Positions 23,806 to 32,650 of a stretch of DNA of 64,000 bases are shown here, piece by piece (the first letter of the stretch is position 1; each line of letters starts with the position of its first letter). The DNA comes from Streptomyces seoulensis (lineage in GTDB: Bacteria > Actinomycetota > Actinomycetes > Streptomycetales > Streptomycetaceae): NCBI RefSeq assembly GCF_004328625.1, contig NZ_CP032230.1:1-64000 (forward strand). The letters are read 5' to 3'. Under the pieces are notes generated by a model. It was not told the origin of the DNA. It did no database searches and saw only the letters and a program-made list of their open reading frames with translations. The position numbers and the translations under genes are program-made.

Positions 23806-26094
23806 TTAGTCGGTGAGCTGGTAGGTGCCGCGGCTGATGGCGGTGACGTGGCCGGCGTCGCGGAGTTCGGCCATGGCGTTGTTGACGCTGCCGGCGGCGA
23901 CGTCGGAGAGGTGGCGGCGGACGTCCTTGAGGGCCATGGGGCCGTCGGTGAGGAGGTCGAGGATGCGGTCCTTGATGCTGCCGGCGCTCGGCTGGTCGTC
24001 TTCGTCGTCGAGGACGACCTGCGTGTTGGATGCCTGCTGGCCGGTTTCGGGTGTGTCGTCGTCGCATTCTCCGGCGAGGAGGGCTTCGGCGTGGTCGAGC
24101 CAGCGGGCGTAGGACTCCTGGAAGACGCGGTCCTCGTCGGGGGTGAGGCGTGGGATGGGCGCGGATTCCATGAGGGTGATAAGGCCGGGGTAGGTCTTGT
24201 TCTCCTTGTGGGCGTACCAGGTGCGGTTCAGGAAGAGGCTTCCGCCGTTGATGATGTTGGCCATGCCGGCGGTGATGGGCCCCTTGGGGGCTTCGAGGCC
24301 GTGGAAGGCTGCGTCGATACTGCTGCCGTCGCTGGTGTTGAAGTAGCGGGGGATGGGTTCGATCTGGACGCCGGGCGGGAGGACGCCGTCGCGGGCCATG
24401 CTCTGGGTGGTGGAGGAGTTGGTGCGGCCGAGCCAGACGGTGCCGTTCTTGGCGTTGGCGCGGATGCGGTCTTTGTCGCCGAGGTCGGCGAGGTGGATGG
24501 ACTGGGCGGCGAAGCGGATGCCGAGGCCGAGCTTGCGGCCGGTTGACTGGGTGTCGCCGACCAGGCCGGTGACCCACTTGCGGAAGGGGCGGGGGACGAC
24601 GGCGTCGGCGGAGAGGATGCGGTTGAGTTCGTCGAGGGTGACGTTGACCAGTGGCCAGGGGTTGCCGATGTCGAAGGAGCCCCAGCCGTTCTGGGCGCTG
24701 ACCTGTTCGCGGTACTTACTGAGGTCGTTGGCGGCGGCGAGAGTGGCGGCGGTGGCGGCGATGCCCTTGCCGAAGTGGTAGACGCGGCCGTCGACCTCGG
24801 GCAGGGACATGCCGTCCTGGGCGTCGGCGGCAATGGAGACGATGCCGCTGATGCGTTCGCCGGCGATGACGTGGAGCAGGGTGACGGACTTGCCTGCGCC
24901 GGGGGCTCCGACGTACAGGTCGGTGATGGCTCCCATCTGGGGGTCGTAGAGGGGGACGCGGCCGGTGCGGCCGTCGGGGCGTTGGCCGAGGGCGATGGTG
25001 CCGTCGGGCTGCATGGTGAGGTCTTCGATGGTGGCTTCGCGGACGTTCATCAGCGGGTGGGTTTTGTAGATGCTGATGAGGCCCTCTCCGAGTCCGTCGG
25101 TTTCGACCATGAGGAGGGTGGCGTCGGCGATGTCGAAGGCGCGGGCGAGCATCTTCTGATTGAGCTGGATGAGGTGTCCGTCGGGGGCGGTGGTGCGTAG
25201 CGCGATCCGGTTGTCTTCGATGCGGTAGTCGGTGAGGAGCATGCCGGGGGCGGCGCCGCGCGGGTGGGTGATCTTCTCGTTCCAGATGCGGTGGATGGGG
25301 TCCTGTTCGGCCTGGGCGGCGGTGTCGAGGGTGGGGCGGGCGATGAGGACTTTCCGGCCGGGTCCGGAGCCGTCCATGGGCTGGAGGGTGACGGTGCCGG
25401 CGGGGAGGTCGAAGACGGCGGCGAGGGTGGTGGGGTTGAGGTCGGGGACGGCTTCGCCTTGGGGGGCGACGACGATGCCCCAGAAGTCGGGGGCGTTGTC
25501 CTGGTAGGGGGTGACGTTGGTGAGGAGGGTGTTGCCGGTGGTTCGGGCGGTGACCCATTCCCAGGCCCGGTATTCCTCGTAGGTGCGGGGGGCGGGCAGG
25601 GCGGGCGGGGTCTGCTGGGCGGGGGTGGTGTCGGGGGTGGGCGTCTCTGTGGTCGGGGTGGGGAGGATGGCCTTGAGGTTCAGGGAGTGGGTGATGGGGG
25701 TGGTGCCGGCCATGGTGATGCCCCAGGCGGCGGGCGCGAGGTACTCCCACCAGGTGGTGCCGGGGTGGAGGAGGTCGGTGAGGTAGACGCTGGCGCCGGT
25801 CAGCCAGGGCAGGGCGCGCTGGGTGGCCTGGAGGAAGCCGAGGGTGTGACCGGTGGTGTCGTCGTCGCGGCGGTCGAGTTTCTTCCACAGCCAGCAGAAC
25901 GCGCCGACGGCGATCCCGCCTGCGGTGAGGTGGGCTGCCGTCCAGTCGGGCTGGGTGGGGGCGATGGTGATGCCGAGGGTGGCGGCGCCGTAGGTGAGGC
26001 GCTCGAGCTGGATTCGACGGCGCAGACTGTGTGCGGGTACGAGCCGGGGGCCGTCGGTGGCGGCTTCGATAGCGGGGGTCTGGTCGGTGGCCAC
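23806..26094 (-). CDS. FtsK/SpoIIIE-type DNA translocase (TraB-like transfer protein)
   Basis: The protein has 762 residues. Membrane helices lie around residues 35-70 and 95-135. The ATPase domain has Walker A GAPGAGKS at 395-402 and Walker B-like VNVTLDELN, followed by a sensor-type segment RFAAQSIHLADLGD. The last ~65 residues form a winged helix (SIKDRILDLLTDGPMALKDV). This build matches TraB/FtsK translocases that move double-stranded plasmid DNA between Streptomyces mycelia, where the C-terminal winged helix reads clt repeats. It anchors the transfer operon. It is not typical of phage packaging motors. Confidence 0.88.
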   Translation of the reverse strand: MATDQTPAIEAATDGPRLVPAHSLRRRIQLERLTYGAATLGITIAPTQPDWTAAHLTAGGIAVGAFCWLWKKLDRRDDDTTGHTLGFLQATQRALPWLTGASVYLTDLLHPGTTWWEYLAPAAWGITMAGTTPITHSLNLKAILPTPTTETPTPDTTPAQQTPPALPAPRTYEEYRAWEWVTARTTGNTLLTNVTPYQDNAPDFWGIVVAPQGEAVPDLNPTTLAAVFDLPAGTVTLQPMDGSGPGRKVLIARPTLDTAAQAEQDPIHRIWNEKITHPRGAAPGMLLTDYRIEDNRIALRTTAPDGHLIQLNQKMLARAFDIADATLLMVETDGLGEGLISIYKTHPLMNVREATIEDLTMQPDGTIALGQRPDGRTGRVPLYDPQMGAITDLYVGAPGAGKSVTLLHVIAGERISGIVSIAADAQDGMSLPEVDGRVYHFGKGIAATAATLAAANDLSKYREQVSAQNGWGSFDIGNPWPLVNVTLDELNRILSADAVVPRPFRKWVTGLVGDTQSTGRKLGLGIRFAAQSIHLADLGDKDRIRANAKNGTVWLGRTNSSTTQSMARDGVLPPGVQIEPIPRYFNTSDGSSIDAAFHGLEAPKGPITAGMANIINGGSLFLNRTWYAHKENKTYPGLITLMESAPIPRLTPDEDRVFQESYARWLDHAEALLAGECDDDTPETGQQASNTQVVLDDEDDQPSAGSIKDRILDLLTDGPMALKDVRRHLSDVAAGSVNNAMAELRDAGHVTAISRGTYQLTD

Positions 26095-26133
26095 AGGTGG
26101 TCCTCCTTCGCTGGCTGTCGTGGGGTGGGCGGG

Positions 26134-26622
26134 TTAGCGGACGGTATTGAAGCCGGGCTTTGGCTGCGCGTAGGGGGATGCCTGGCGGACTTCGTAGATG
26201 CCGCGGTATTCGGTTTCGTGGGCGTCGCCGACGGCGCGGGCGTTGGCTTCCATGCCGTCGGCGGCGCCGGCGAGTTCCCCGGAGGCTTCCGCGACTCGGT
26301 CGAGAGCTTGGGAGGCTTCGATGGCGAGGCCCTGGAAGTAGGGGTCGACGCCTGCTTGACCGCACATTTCGGAGATGCGTCGGGCCTGTTCGGCGTCGCG
26401 GTGCATGCGGTCCTTGAGGAGGTGCAGGTTCTCCTTGAGCCACATCGCGGCAGTGGCGAGGGCCATGAAGCGTGCGGTGAGGGTGACGAAGTTGAGGATG
26501 CCGAAGAGGAGTCCGCCGAACGTTTTGCGGGGGGCGGCCGGCTGGCTGCCGTCGGTCTGGCTGGCGGGCGGTGCGGGCGGGGTGGGGTCGGCGGGTTCGA
26601 TTTCGCTGCTCATGGCGGTCAT
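26134..26622 (-). CDS. Transfer-module protein with membrane segment and coiled coil
   Basis: The ATG at 26622 overlaps the upstream stop (ATGA) and gives 162 residues. A Pro-rich N-terminus is followed by one hydrophobic segment (GLLFGILNFVTLTARFMAL) and a long helical region (EASQALDRVAEASGELAGAA). It lies directly upstream of the FtsK-like gene. It may be a membrane partner of the translocase; no known family is recognised. Confidence 0.62.
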   Translation of the reverse strand: MTAMSSEIEPADPTPPAPPASQTDGSQPAAPRKTFGGLLFGILNFVTLTARFMALATAAMWLKENLHLLKDRMHRDAEQARRISEMCGQAGVDPYFQGLAIEASQALDRVAEASGELAGAADGMEANARAVGDAHETEYRGIYEVRQASPYAQPKPGFNTVR

Positions 26623-28694
26623 TCCTCGTTGTGGATGGGCGCGGACGGGGTGGTGAGGCCGGCGTCGGCGGTGGCCGTGTTGTAGGGCCGGTAGGCGTCG
26701 TTCATTTCGTTGCTGGCCGTCTCGGTCTTCTCTGCGGCTTCGAGGCTGGAGGTCTCCATCTCGTCGGCCATGCGGGCGACGAGGTCCATGGATTCGGCGA
26801 AGCGGGCGAGTGCGGCGGTGAACAGGGGGCCGATGAGGTTGTGGTTGACGGCCAGGTAGTCGGCGAACGTCAGGCAGGTGTCGCGGAGGCTGCGGGCTTT
26901 GGTGGCGAGGCGCTGGGATTCGTCGTGGGTGGCGAACGCGTCGGTGGTGAGTTGGTCGAGGCCGTCGCAGGCGTCGTCGAGGGTGATCTCGGTGGCGTGC
27001 TGGGCGTCCATGCCGTGGGCGACGGCCTGGCTGGCGGTGCGGGCGGCTTGGTGGCGGGCTTTGACGATGCGGGGGTCCGGGCCGGTGGTGCTGGGGGGCA
27101 TGGGGCTGGGCTCCTGGGGGCGGCTGGTTCCGGGGCGCGGGGTGTGCGGGGTGGGGGCGGCCGGGAGGGCGGTGATGCCGGTGGTGACGGCGGCCGCGGT
27201 CTGCTGACGCCTGCTGCTGCCGGGGACGTGTTCGCTGACGACGGTCCAGGTGGTGCCTTCGGTGTGGGCGGCGTTCTCGAAGGGGCTGCGCCGGCTTCCG
27301 GAGGTTCCGGAGGTTCCGGAGGTTCCGGTGGGTCCTGTAGTCGGTCCGGTGGTTCCGGTGGGGCGGTGGGTTTGGGCGTACTTCCAGGCGCGGGCGCGGG
27401 TGTTCGTCCACCAGTTGCTGTTGTGCTTGCTCCGGTTGTGGGGGCCGCGGGTGTTGTCGCGGCGCGCCTTCGGGCCGGTGCCGCCGCCTGTGCTGGTGTT
27501 GCGGGGGGTCTTGGGCTTGGGTGCCGGGCCGTGCGTGGCGTGGGGTGGGCGGTGGGTGCGCTGCTTCCAGCGGCGGGCGGCGGCCTGCTTGAGCTTCCTC
27601 CACATCTCCTGGTCCCGTTCGGTGGGCTTGGTCTTCTTGTCGGTGTGCTTGGCCGGGGGTGCGTCCTTGCGGTTCTTGCGCTTCTTCGAGCTGGTGTTGG
27701 CGTTCTTGGGGTCGGTCCAGACGGGGGGCTTGTCGCTGGTGTTCTTGCGGCGCTTCTTGAGCCGGCGGGCGGCGTTCTTGTGCACTGCGGCGCCGACGGA
27801 GTCGGCGTGGCCGGGGCGGTGCTTCTTGTTCTTGCTGCCGGGCTTGTGGGGGGTGTGCTTGCCGCCTGCGTGGTCGTTGGTGGGGCGGGGCTTGTGCTTG
27901 TTCAGGGTGTTGGCGGCGCCCTGGTGCTTGCGGTGCGGCGCCTTGGGGTGTGCGGGCTGCTTGGCGCCGCTGCCGTTGTTCTTCCGGGGGGTGGTGCTGC
28001 CCGGCTTGGGCGTCTTGGGAGTGCGGGTGGGGGTGGGCTTACGGTCCGCGGGACGGGTCTTGCCCCCGGCGGGCCTGGTACTGCGGGGGCCTGAGGTGTT
28101 GCCGGTGGACGGCTTCTTGCCGCCCTGACCGCCGCCCGCTCCCCCACTGCCGGACCCTCCGGACTTGGACCGGTTCAGGGTCTTACGGCCGTACTCCTGG
28201 CTCGACGGGATCTGCTTGGCGCGCTGCTGGGCGGCCTTGTCCTGGATGCCCTGCATGGCGAGCTGGTGCTTGAGCCGGGCCTCGCGGATCGGGTCGGCTT
28301 CGGTGAGGCGGGCCTGCCGGCGGTCCCACCAGGAGGCGCCGACGGTGTGCGCACCGCGGAGCGCGGCGACGGCGACGGCGAGGATCGCGGCGAGCGACAG
28401 GGCGCCGAGCCGGGGGCCGATCAGGTCGTCGTCGTGGGGGGTGTAGCCGTCGCTGCGGAACGTCGCGGGGACGGTGTCGCCGGCCAGGTCGGGGGTGGGG
28501 ATGGCGGGCTGCAGGAGGGCCGGGGAGGGCAGTGCGGTGAGGAGGTCGAGGGGGCTGCGCCGGCTCCCGGCGGGGGTGGTGAGGGAGGCAGGGGTGGGGG
28601 TGTCCGTGGCCGTGGTGGCGGGCCCGTCGGGGGTGTTGCCGGGGGTGAGGGTGAACCCGATCCGCGGGAAGCTGATCACGTTGTCGTCGGTCAT
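26619..28694 (-). CDS. Large disordered membrane-linked protein of transfer module
   Basis: The protein has 691 residues. The N-terminal ~90 residues are Thr/Pro-rich, a hydrophobic segment follows (LGALSLAAILAVAVAALRG), and then there are some 300 residues of Lys/Arg/Gly/Pro-rich disordered text. The C-terminal ~200 residues are helical coiled coil. A stretch of GTSGTSGTSG and related GPT repeats is encoded by tandem 9-bp repeats near 27301-27360. The basic centre could bind DNA or peptidoglycan. It shares an operon with the translocase; function unknown. Confidence 0.6.
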   Translation of the reverse strand: MTDDNVISFPRIGFTLTPGNTPDGPATTATDTPTPASLTTPAGSRRSPLDLLTALPSPALLQPAIPTPDLAGDTVPATFRSDGYTPHDDDLIGPRLGALSLAAILAVAVAALRGAHTVGASWWDRRQARLTEADPIREARLKHQLAMQGIQDKAAQQRAKQIPSSQEYGRKTLNRSKSGGSGSGGAGGGQGGKKPSTGNTSGPRSTRPAGGKTRPADRKPTPTRTPKTPKPGSTTPRKNNGSGAKQPAHPKAPHRKHQGAANTLNKHKPRPTNDHAGGKHTPHKPGSKNKKHRPGHADSVGAAVHKNAARRLKKRRKNTSDKPPVWTDPKNANTSSKKRKNRKDAPPAKHTDKKTKPTERDQEMWRKLKQAAARRWKQRTHRPPHATHGPAPKPKTPRNTSTGGGTGPKARRDNTRGPHNRSKHNSNWWTNTRARAWKYAQTHRPTGTTGPTTGPTGTSGTSGTSGSRRSPFENAAHTEGTTWTVVSEHVPGSSRRQQTAAAVTTGITALPAAPTPHTPRPGTSRPQEPSPMPPSTTGPDPRIVKARHQAARTASQAVAHGMDAQHATEITLDDACDGLDQLTTDAFATHDESQRLATKARSLRDTCLTFADYLAVNHNLIGPLFTAALARFAESMDLVARMADEMETSSLEAAEKTETASNEMNDAYRPYNTATADAGLTTPSAPIHNEE

Positions 28695-28816
28695 GTCGCC
28701 TCCTTTCAGGGGTTGACAGGCTGTAGTCGGTGGGCGATCCTCGCGCGTGCGCGTTGCGCGTGCGCATTGGACGGCTCGTCACCCTCGTTTCCGGCGGGTG
28801 ATGATGATGAATTCCG

Positions 28817-29041
28817 TCACTGGCTGTGAGCGCGGTAGAAGTCGTTGAGGTGTGCCGCAAGCCCGTTGGCGACCTTCGGGTCACCGCTCTCGAGAGCGTC
28901 CTTGGCGAGCTTGCGGCACACGTTCGTCCAGAACGTGACGAGGTGCATCGGCCCGGCCGCGGCGGCCCTCGCCTGCGCCGCGTTGTAGTGCTCGGCCTGG
29001 TTGGCGCGGCGGGCCTGCTCGGCCTTCTGCGCGGCGTTCAC
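28817..29041 (-). CDS. Small hypothetical protein of transfer module
   Basis: This 74-residue, Ala/Gln-rich helical protein starts MNAAQKAEQARRANQAEHYN. Its start overlaps the stop of the upstream gene by 4 nt. No motif is recognised. The 122-bp gap downstream holds only GC-rich direct repeats (GCGCGTGCGCGTTGCGCGTGCGC-like alternation), with no gene. Confidence 0.55.
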   Translation of the reverse strand: MNAAQKAEQARRANQAEHYNAAQARAAAAGPMHLVTFWTNVCRKLAKDALESGDPKVANGLAAHLNDFYRAHSQ

Positions 29042-29598
29042 AGCGCCTCCTGCTGGCCGAAGAAGTCACCGATGTGCGGGACCGGGGCGGCCGTACTGCT
29101 GGGCTGGCCGGGGAACTGGAACGGCTGCGGGTTCACGTACTGCACGGCCGGCTGCCCGACCGTCGGGGGCTGGGCCGGCATGGTCGGCTGCACGCCGGTG
29201 AGGGTGTTCGTGCTGGTGGTGAGGGACTTGCCGACCTTGTCGTGGACGCTGGCCGCGGCAATCCCGAGGCGCTGCCTGCGGTCGTTCTTCTTCTCGAGTT
29301 CGCGGGCCCTGCGGGCGGGGAGTTCGACGACTTCCCGCAGGTAGACGGCGTTGACGGCTTCGGTTTCGGCGGCCGCCTTCTCGACGAGGCGGGCGACCTT
29401 GGTGAGGCGGCGGGCGACCTTGCGGGCGCGGCGGCCAGCGGAGCCGGTGCGGTCGCCGTCGATCTGGGTGTGGGCGAGGCGGGCCTGGATGATCTGGGCG
29501 AGCTGACGGAGCTGGGTGGCGTCGGTGGTGAACGTCTGCCGCTGCTCGTCGGTGAAGTCCCGCATGCCCTTCTGCGTCATCAGGGCTTCGATGTCCAT
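29038..29598 (-). CDS. Coiled-coil protein of transfer module
   Basis: This protein has 186 residues. The first 130 are helical and basic (for example RRARKVARRLTKVARLVEKA), and the last 55 are Pro/Gln/Val-rich and disordered. It has no membrane segment. It overlaps the next gene by 4 nt and lies in the same operon as the FtsK-like gene. It probably helps assemble the transfer apparatus, but that is inference. Confidence 0.58.
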   Translation of the reverse strand: MDIEALMTQKGMRDFTDEQRQTFTTDATQLRQLAQIIQARLAHTQIDGDRTGSAGRRARKVARRLTKVARLVEKAAAETEAVNAVYLREVVELPARRARELEKKNDRRQRLGIAAASVHDKVGKSLTTSTNTLTGVQPTMPAQPPTVGQPAVQYVNPQPFQFPGQPSSTAAPVPHIGDFFGQQEAL

Positions 29599-29618
29599 CG
29601 TTCTGGTCTCCTTCGTGT

Positions 29619-30539
29619 TTAGAGGTAGCCGCCGTCGGTGGTGGCGCGCTGCTTGCTGATGCGGGACAGGACGGTGCGCACGTATGCGGCGTCCGCTTCG
29701 ATGCCGTGATGCGCGAGGCGCTCCACGATCTGCGGCGCTGATGCGGTCGGCTCCGCGTCACGGACGATGCGCACTGCGGCGGCCTTCGACAGGCCCTCGC
29801 TGCGCAGCGCCTCACCGAGGTGCTGCGGTGCCGCATCGCGGGTGATGCGCGGCGCGCCGGTGGGGGCGGGTGTCACGCGCGACAGGGGCGCATCACGCTG
29901 CTCATCAGCGGTTTCACCGGCCGCATCGTTGCGGGCCGGGAGTTCGGGTGCGGCGGTCAGGGCCAGGGGCCGCATCCGGTGCAGCTCGCGGGCGCGGTCC
30001 TGCCGCATCACTTCGATGTCGAAGTCGGTGGACACTTCGCGCATCACGAGGTCGGCGTGCATCGTGCGGCGCCTCATCTCGATGCGGTGCTGCGCCTCTT
30101 CGAAGACCATGCCGCGTTCCATGGCGGCGAGGGTGTGGAGTTCGTCGTGGGTGAGTGCGGCGGGGTCGCGCATGTCGGCGAGGGCGAGGGCCCAGACGGC
30201 TTTGGCGCCGAGGGGGAGGAAGGGGCCGGCGGCGGCCATGGCGAGGGATTCGCGGGCCATGCCGTGCATGGCGAGGAAGGTGGCGACGATGAGGAGGGTG
30301 GCCCAGCCGAGGGTGGGGACGATCCAGGTGCGGCCGGCGATTCGGAGGCCGCGGGCTTCGGCGATGATGACGCTGCCCCAGATGATGTCGGCGCCGGCGG
30401 CGACGGTGACGCCGATGGGTCCGGTGCCGAGGAGGTCGACGAGGCTCCAGGTGGTCCAGGCCAGGGAGGCCAGGGACAGGAGTCCTGCCGGGTAGAGGAG
30501 CGGGCTGAGCCGCTTCTTGGTGGCCTGGACGGTGGTCAT
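29619..30539 (-). CDS. Four-helix membrane protein, Spd-like
   Basis: This protein has 306 residues. Four membrane helices fill roughly residues 12-130 (for example LLYPAGLLSLASLAWTTWSL and WATLLIVATFLAMHG). A cytosolic helical stalk and a C-terminal winged-helix-like segment follow (GLSKAAAVRIVRDAEPTASA). This topology resembles the plasmid-spread proteins (SpdB/DUF2637-like) encoded next to traB in Streptomyces plasmids. It is encoded upstream in the same operon as the translocase. The spread function is inferred from topology and context. Confidence 0.65.
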   Translation of the reverse strand: MTTVQATKKRLSPLLYPAGLLSLASLAWTTWSLVDLLGTGPIGVTVAAGADIIWGSVIIAEARGLRIAGRTWIVPTLGWATLLIVATFLAMHGMARESLAMAAAGPFLPLGAKAVWALALADMRDPAALTHDELHTLAAMERGMVFEEAQHRIEMRRRTMHADLVMREVSTDFDIEVMRQDRARELHRMRPLALTAAPELPARNDAAGETADEQRDAPLSRVTPAPTGAPRITRDAAPQHLGEALRSEGLSKAAAVRIVRDAEPTASAPQIVERLAHHGIEADAAYVRTVLSRISKQRATTDGGYL

Positions 30540-30576
30540 GGGGTTCGGTGTCCTTTCGGGGGTTCAGGGGGTGGGG

Positions 30577-30861
30577 TCAGGTGTTGCGCCGGTTGGGGAG
30601 CCAGAGGCGACGCTTCGGCTGTGGCTCGGTCTGGGGCGCCTGGGCGGGTTCGGGCTGCTGTTCCAGGGCCTTGGCGATCCGGGAGAGGCTGTCGGCGATG
30701 CCAGTGAGGTGCCAGTTGGTGGCGCGCTGTTCCTTGACGAGGGCCATCAGCAGGTAGGGCATGGCGGCCTGGGGGGCGTCGGGGATGGGGAAGTCGTGCT
30801 TGGGGTGCTTGCCGTCGAGGGCCCTCTCGGCGCGGCGGATGAGTTCGGGGGTGTCCATCAC
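30577..30861 (-). CDS. Small hypothetical protein of transfer module
   Basis: The GTG at 30861 (AAAGGAC upstream) yields 94 residues, with an ATG one codon later as an alternative. It has a helical centre (YLLMALVKEQRATNWHLTGI) and a Pro/Gln/Arg-rich tail. No family is recognised. The upstream sequence CGGGGATCGGTGTCCTTTCGG is repeated before neighbouring genes, reflecting local duplication of the leader. Confidence 0.55.
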   Translation of the reverse strand: MMDTPELIRRAERALDGKHPKHDFPIPDAPQAAMPYLLMALVKEQRATNWHLTGIADSLSRIAKALEQQPEPAQAPQTEPQPKRRLWLPNRRNT

Positions 30862-30885
30862 GGGGATCGGTGTCCTTTCGGGGGT

Positions 30886-31041
30886 TCAGGCGGCGAGGTC
30901 GTGGTTGTCGGTGGTGGGCGGGGTGGTGTGGGCGTCGATCTCGGCGAGGTTCTGCTCGGCCTCGAAGTCGGCGGTGGTCCAGGTGCTGGAGTCGTTGCCG
31001 TGGGCGGCGGCGAACTCGGGTCCGGTCATCGGTCGGTTCAT
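30886..31041 (-). CDS. Very small protein of transfer module (51 aa)
   Basis: An ATG at 31041 with GGAG 9 nt upstream opens a 51-codon frame starting MNRPMTGPEFAAAHGNDSST and ending HDLAA. It is acidic and helical. Its start overlaps the stop of the preceding membrane-protein gene (ATGA), which supports real translation. Function unknown. Confidence 0.5.
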   Translation of the reverse strand: MNRPMTGPEFAAAHGNDSSTWTTADFEAEQNLAEIDAHTTPPTTDNHDLAA

Positions 31042-31235
31042 CGGTTGGTGCTCCTGTTCTGGGTGCGGTGCCAGGTGGTGACGACGTGTTCGGCGCCGGC
31101 CTTGGCGGCGTACAGGGAGAGGAGGGTGATGGCGGCGATGTCGAGGACGGGCATGTGGTGGCGGATGGCGGAGTAGATGGGGTGGCTGACGGCGAGGAGG
31201 GCGATGGCCCAGATGAGGAGCTGCTGTCGGTTCAT
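31038..31235 (-). CDS. Small membrane protein of transfer module
   Basis: The ATG at 31235 gives 65 residues with two hydrophobic segments (LLIWAIALLAVSHPIYSAI and MPVLDIAAITLLSLYAAKA) and a basic C-terminus. It overlaps the 51-residue gene by 4 nt. Small two-helix proteins of this kind are usual in plasmid spread clusters. Confidence 0.6.
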   Translation of the reverse strand: MNRQQLLIWAIALLAVSHPIYSAIRHHMPVLDIAAITLLSLYAAKAGAEHVVTTWHRTQNRSTNR

Positions 31236-31276
31236 CGAGGTCCTGTTCGGCAGGGGGGGGCGGAGGGGGTCGGGGG

Positions 31277-31564
31277 TCAGACCATGAGGCGGTACTCGTC
31301 GACCATGTACGGCACCTCGTTCAGGTGGCGGGCTGCCCGCTGGAGGAGTGCGGTGTGGTCGTTGTGGGTGTCGTCGCCGGCTTCGGCGATGAGGGTGGCG
31401 GCGGTGTTGAGGCTGTCGGCGCCCGTGATCCCGGCCTGGTCGAGGTTGTCGGCGGCGTGGCCGAGCTGGGTGACGAACTCGGCGCTGGACGCGGCCGGGC
31501 GGGTGCCGGCGGCGGTGGCGATGTCGTCGGTGTAGGGGGTGAGGAGGGCCGGGAGGGCGCTCAT
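31277..31564 (-). CDS. Hypothetical helical protein
   Basis: The ATG at 31564 gives 95 residues, starting MSALPALLTPYTDDIATAAG. It is a predicted helical bundle rich in Ala and Asp, without membrane segments or cysteines. It belongs to the string of small genes upstream of the transfer genes. Function unknown. Confidence 0.55.
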   Translation of the reverse strand: MSALPALLTPYTDDIATAAGTRPAASSAEFVTQLGHAADNLDQAGITGADSLNTAATLIAEAGDDTHNDHTALLQRAARHLNEVPYMVDEYRLMV

Positions 31565-31644
31565 GCCGGGTGTGTCCTTTCGGTTGGGCGGGTGGGGTGC
31601 TGCCGCGCGGACTGGGGGGCGACCGCGCGGCAGCGGCTGGTGGG

Positions 31645-32109
31645 TTACTGGTTCCTGCAGGCGTCGCACACGCCGCCGTTCCAGTCGGGGAACGTGCCGC
31701 CACAGACGGAGCACTGGCCGGAGTTGGCGGCCGGGGTGTCGAGGGCGGCGCAGGCGGTGGCGGGGTGGGTGCGGAGGTCGGGGTCGCGGAGCTGCCATGC
31801 GGCGAGTTCGCCCTGGTGCTGGATGTCCTTCCTAAGAGGGGCGGGCAGCGGGTTGAGGGCGGGCTGGGTGGCGGTGGTGAGGTGTTCGATGAGGGCGGCG
31901 ATGGCTCCGACGGTGTCGCAGGCGTCGGGGCTGGCCGCGAGCTGGGCGAGGAGGAGTTGGACGTCGGTGGGGGTGAGGGTGGGGTCTTCGGCGATGGTGC
32001 GGATGCCGGCGGCGATGGTGCGGACGCCGGGGTGGATGTTGCTGCCGGTGGTGAGGTCGGCGAGGCAGTCCCCGAGCTCGGTGCCGTCGAGGCGGTCGGT
32101 GGCGGCCAT
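31645..32109 (-). CDS. Hypothetical protein with C-terminal zinc ribbon
   Basis: The ATG at 32109 overlaps the upstream gene's stop by 1 nt. The 154 residues are mainly helical, ending in CSVCGGTFPDWNGGVCDAC, a four-cysteine zinc ribbon. The protein could bind nucleic acid or a partner protein. It is co-transcribed with neighbouring small genes. Confidence 0.6.
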   Translation of the reverse strand: MAATDRLDGTELGDCLADLTTGSNIHPGVRTIAAGIRTIAEDPTLTPTDVQLLLAQLAASPDACDTVGAIAALIEHLTTATQPALNPLPAPLRKDIQHQGELAAWQLRDPDLRTHPATACAALDTPAANSGQCSVCGGTFPDWNGGVCDACRNQ

Positions 32110-32378
32110 CAGAGGTCCCCGTCCCACTCGCCGGTGACCATCTGCTCGTAGGCGGCGGCCGCGCCTTCCGGGTCGACGGCGGTAAGGACGTCGTCCAGGT
32201 AGGAGAGCGGGTCGATGCCCGCGTACATGGCGTCGATCTCGGCGTGGAGCAGGGGCTCGGGGTCGACGCTGTCCAGCAGGTCGACCAGGTCGGCGTACAG
32301 CTCTGGGTCGTTCTGCGCGACCGCGGCGGCCGACCACTCCCCCGACGGGATCTCCTCGAACTGGGGCTGGTCCATCAC
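32109..32378 (-). CDS. Small acidic hypothetical protein
   Basis: This protein has 89 residues and is highly acidic (DLVDLLDSVDPEPLLHAEID). Starts at 32378 (GTG) and 32375 (ATG) are both possible; the frame overlaps the next gene by 4 nt. The acidic, helical character could suit a DNA mimic or inhibitor, but nothing proves it. Confidence 0.52.
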   Translation of the reverse strand: MMDQPQFEEIPSGEWSAAAVAQNDPELYADLVDLLDSVDPEPLLHAEIDAMYAGIDPLSYLDDVLTAVDPEGAAAAYEQMVTGEWDGDL

Positions 32379-32650
32379 CGGTCACCTCCGACCACGTGCA
32401 GAGCCGGACGGCCGGCGGGCGCGACGGGGGCGGGGGCGGTGTCGTTGCGGACCAGGTCCCGCAGGGCACGCAGCCCAGCCAGACCCAAGTCGACGTGCCC
32501 GAGCCGCTCGTTGCCGTCCAGGCGGGTGAACGTGACCCGGATGACCGGCTGCTCCTGCATCCGGTTCTTGCGGGCAGCCCAGGCGCGGACGATGTCGGTG
32601 AGGTGGTAGCCGACCGTGTTCACGACGGCGGTCAGGTCGCGGGCCATCAC
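32375..32650 (-). CDS. Hypothetical protein
   Basis: This 91-residue protein has a helical N-terminal half and beta-type text in the middle (QPVIRVTFTRLDGNERLGHV). It overlaps both neighbours. No family is recognised. Confidence 0.52.
   Translation of the reverse strand: MMARDLTAVVNTVGYHLTDIVRAWAARKNRMQEQPVIRVTFTRLDGNERLGHVDLGLAGLRALRDLVRNDTAPAPVAPAGRPALHVVGGDR

Noticed and set aside
24716..26443. 575-codon minus-strand frame overlapping the FtsK-like gene
   Set aside because: It is an Arg/Pro/His-rich alternate-frame shadow of the translocase, with no motif.
26623..27603. N-terminal extension of the 162-residue transfer protein back to 27603
   Set aside because: The extension reads as His/Arg/Pro shadow of the overlapping 691-residue gene. 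The ATG at 26622 overlaps that gene's stop.
25264..28094. Long Gly/Val-rich plus-strand frames opposite the transfer genes
   Set aside because: Composition is that of antisense GC-rich DNA, with no ribosome site or domain.
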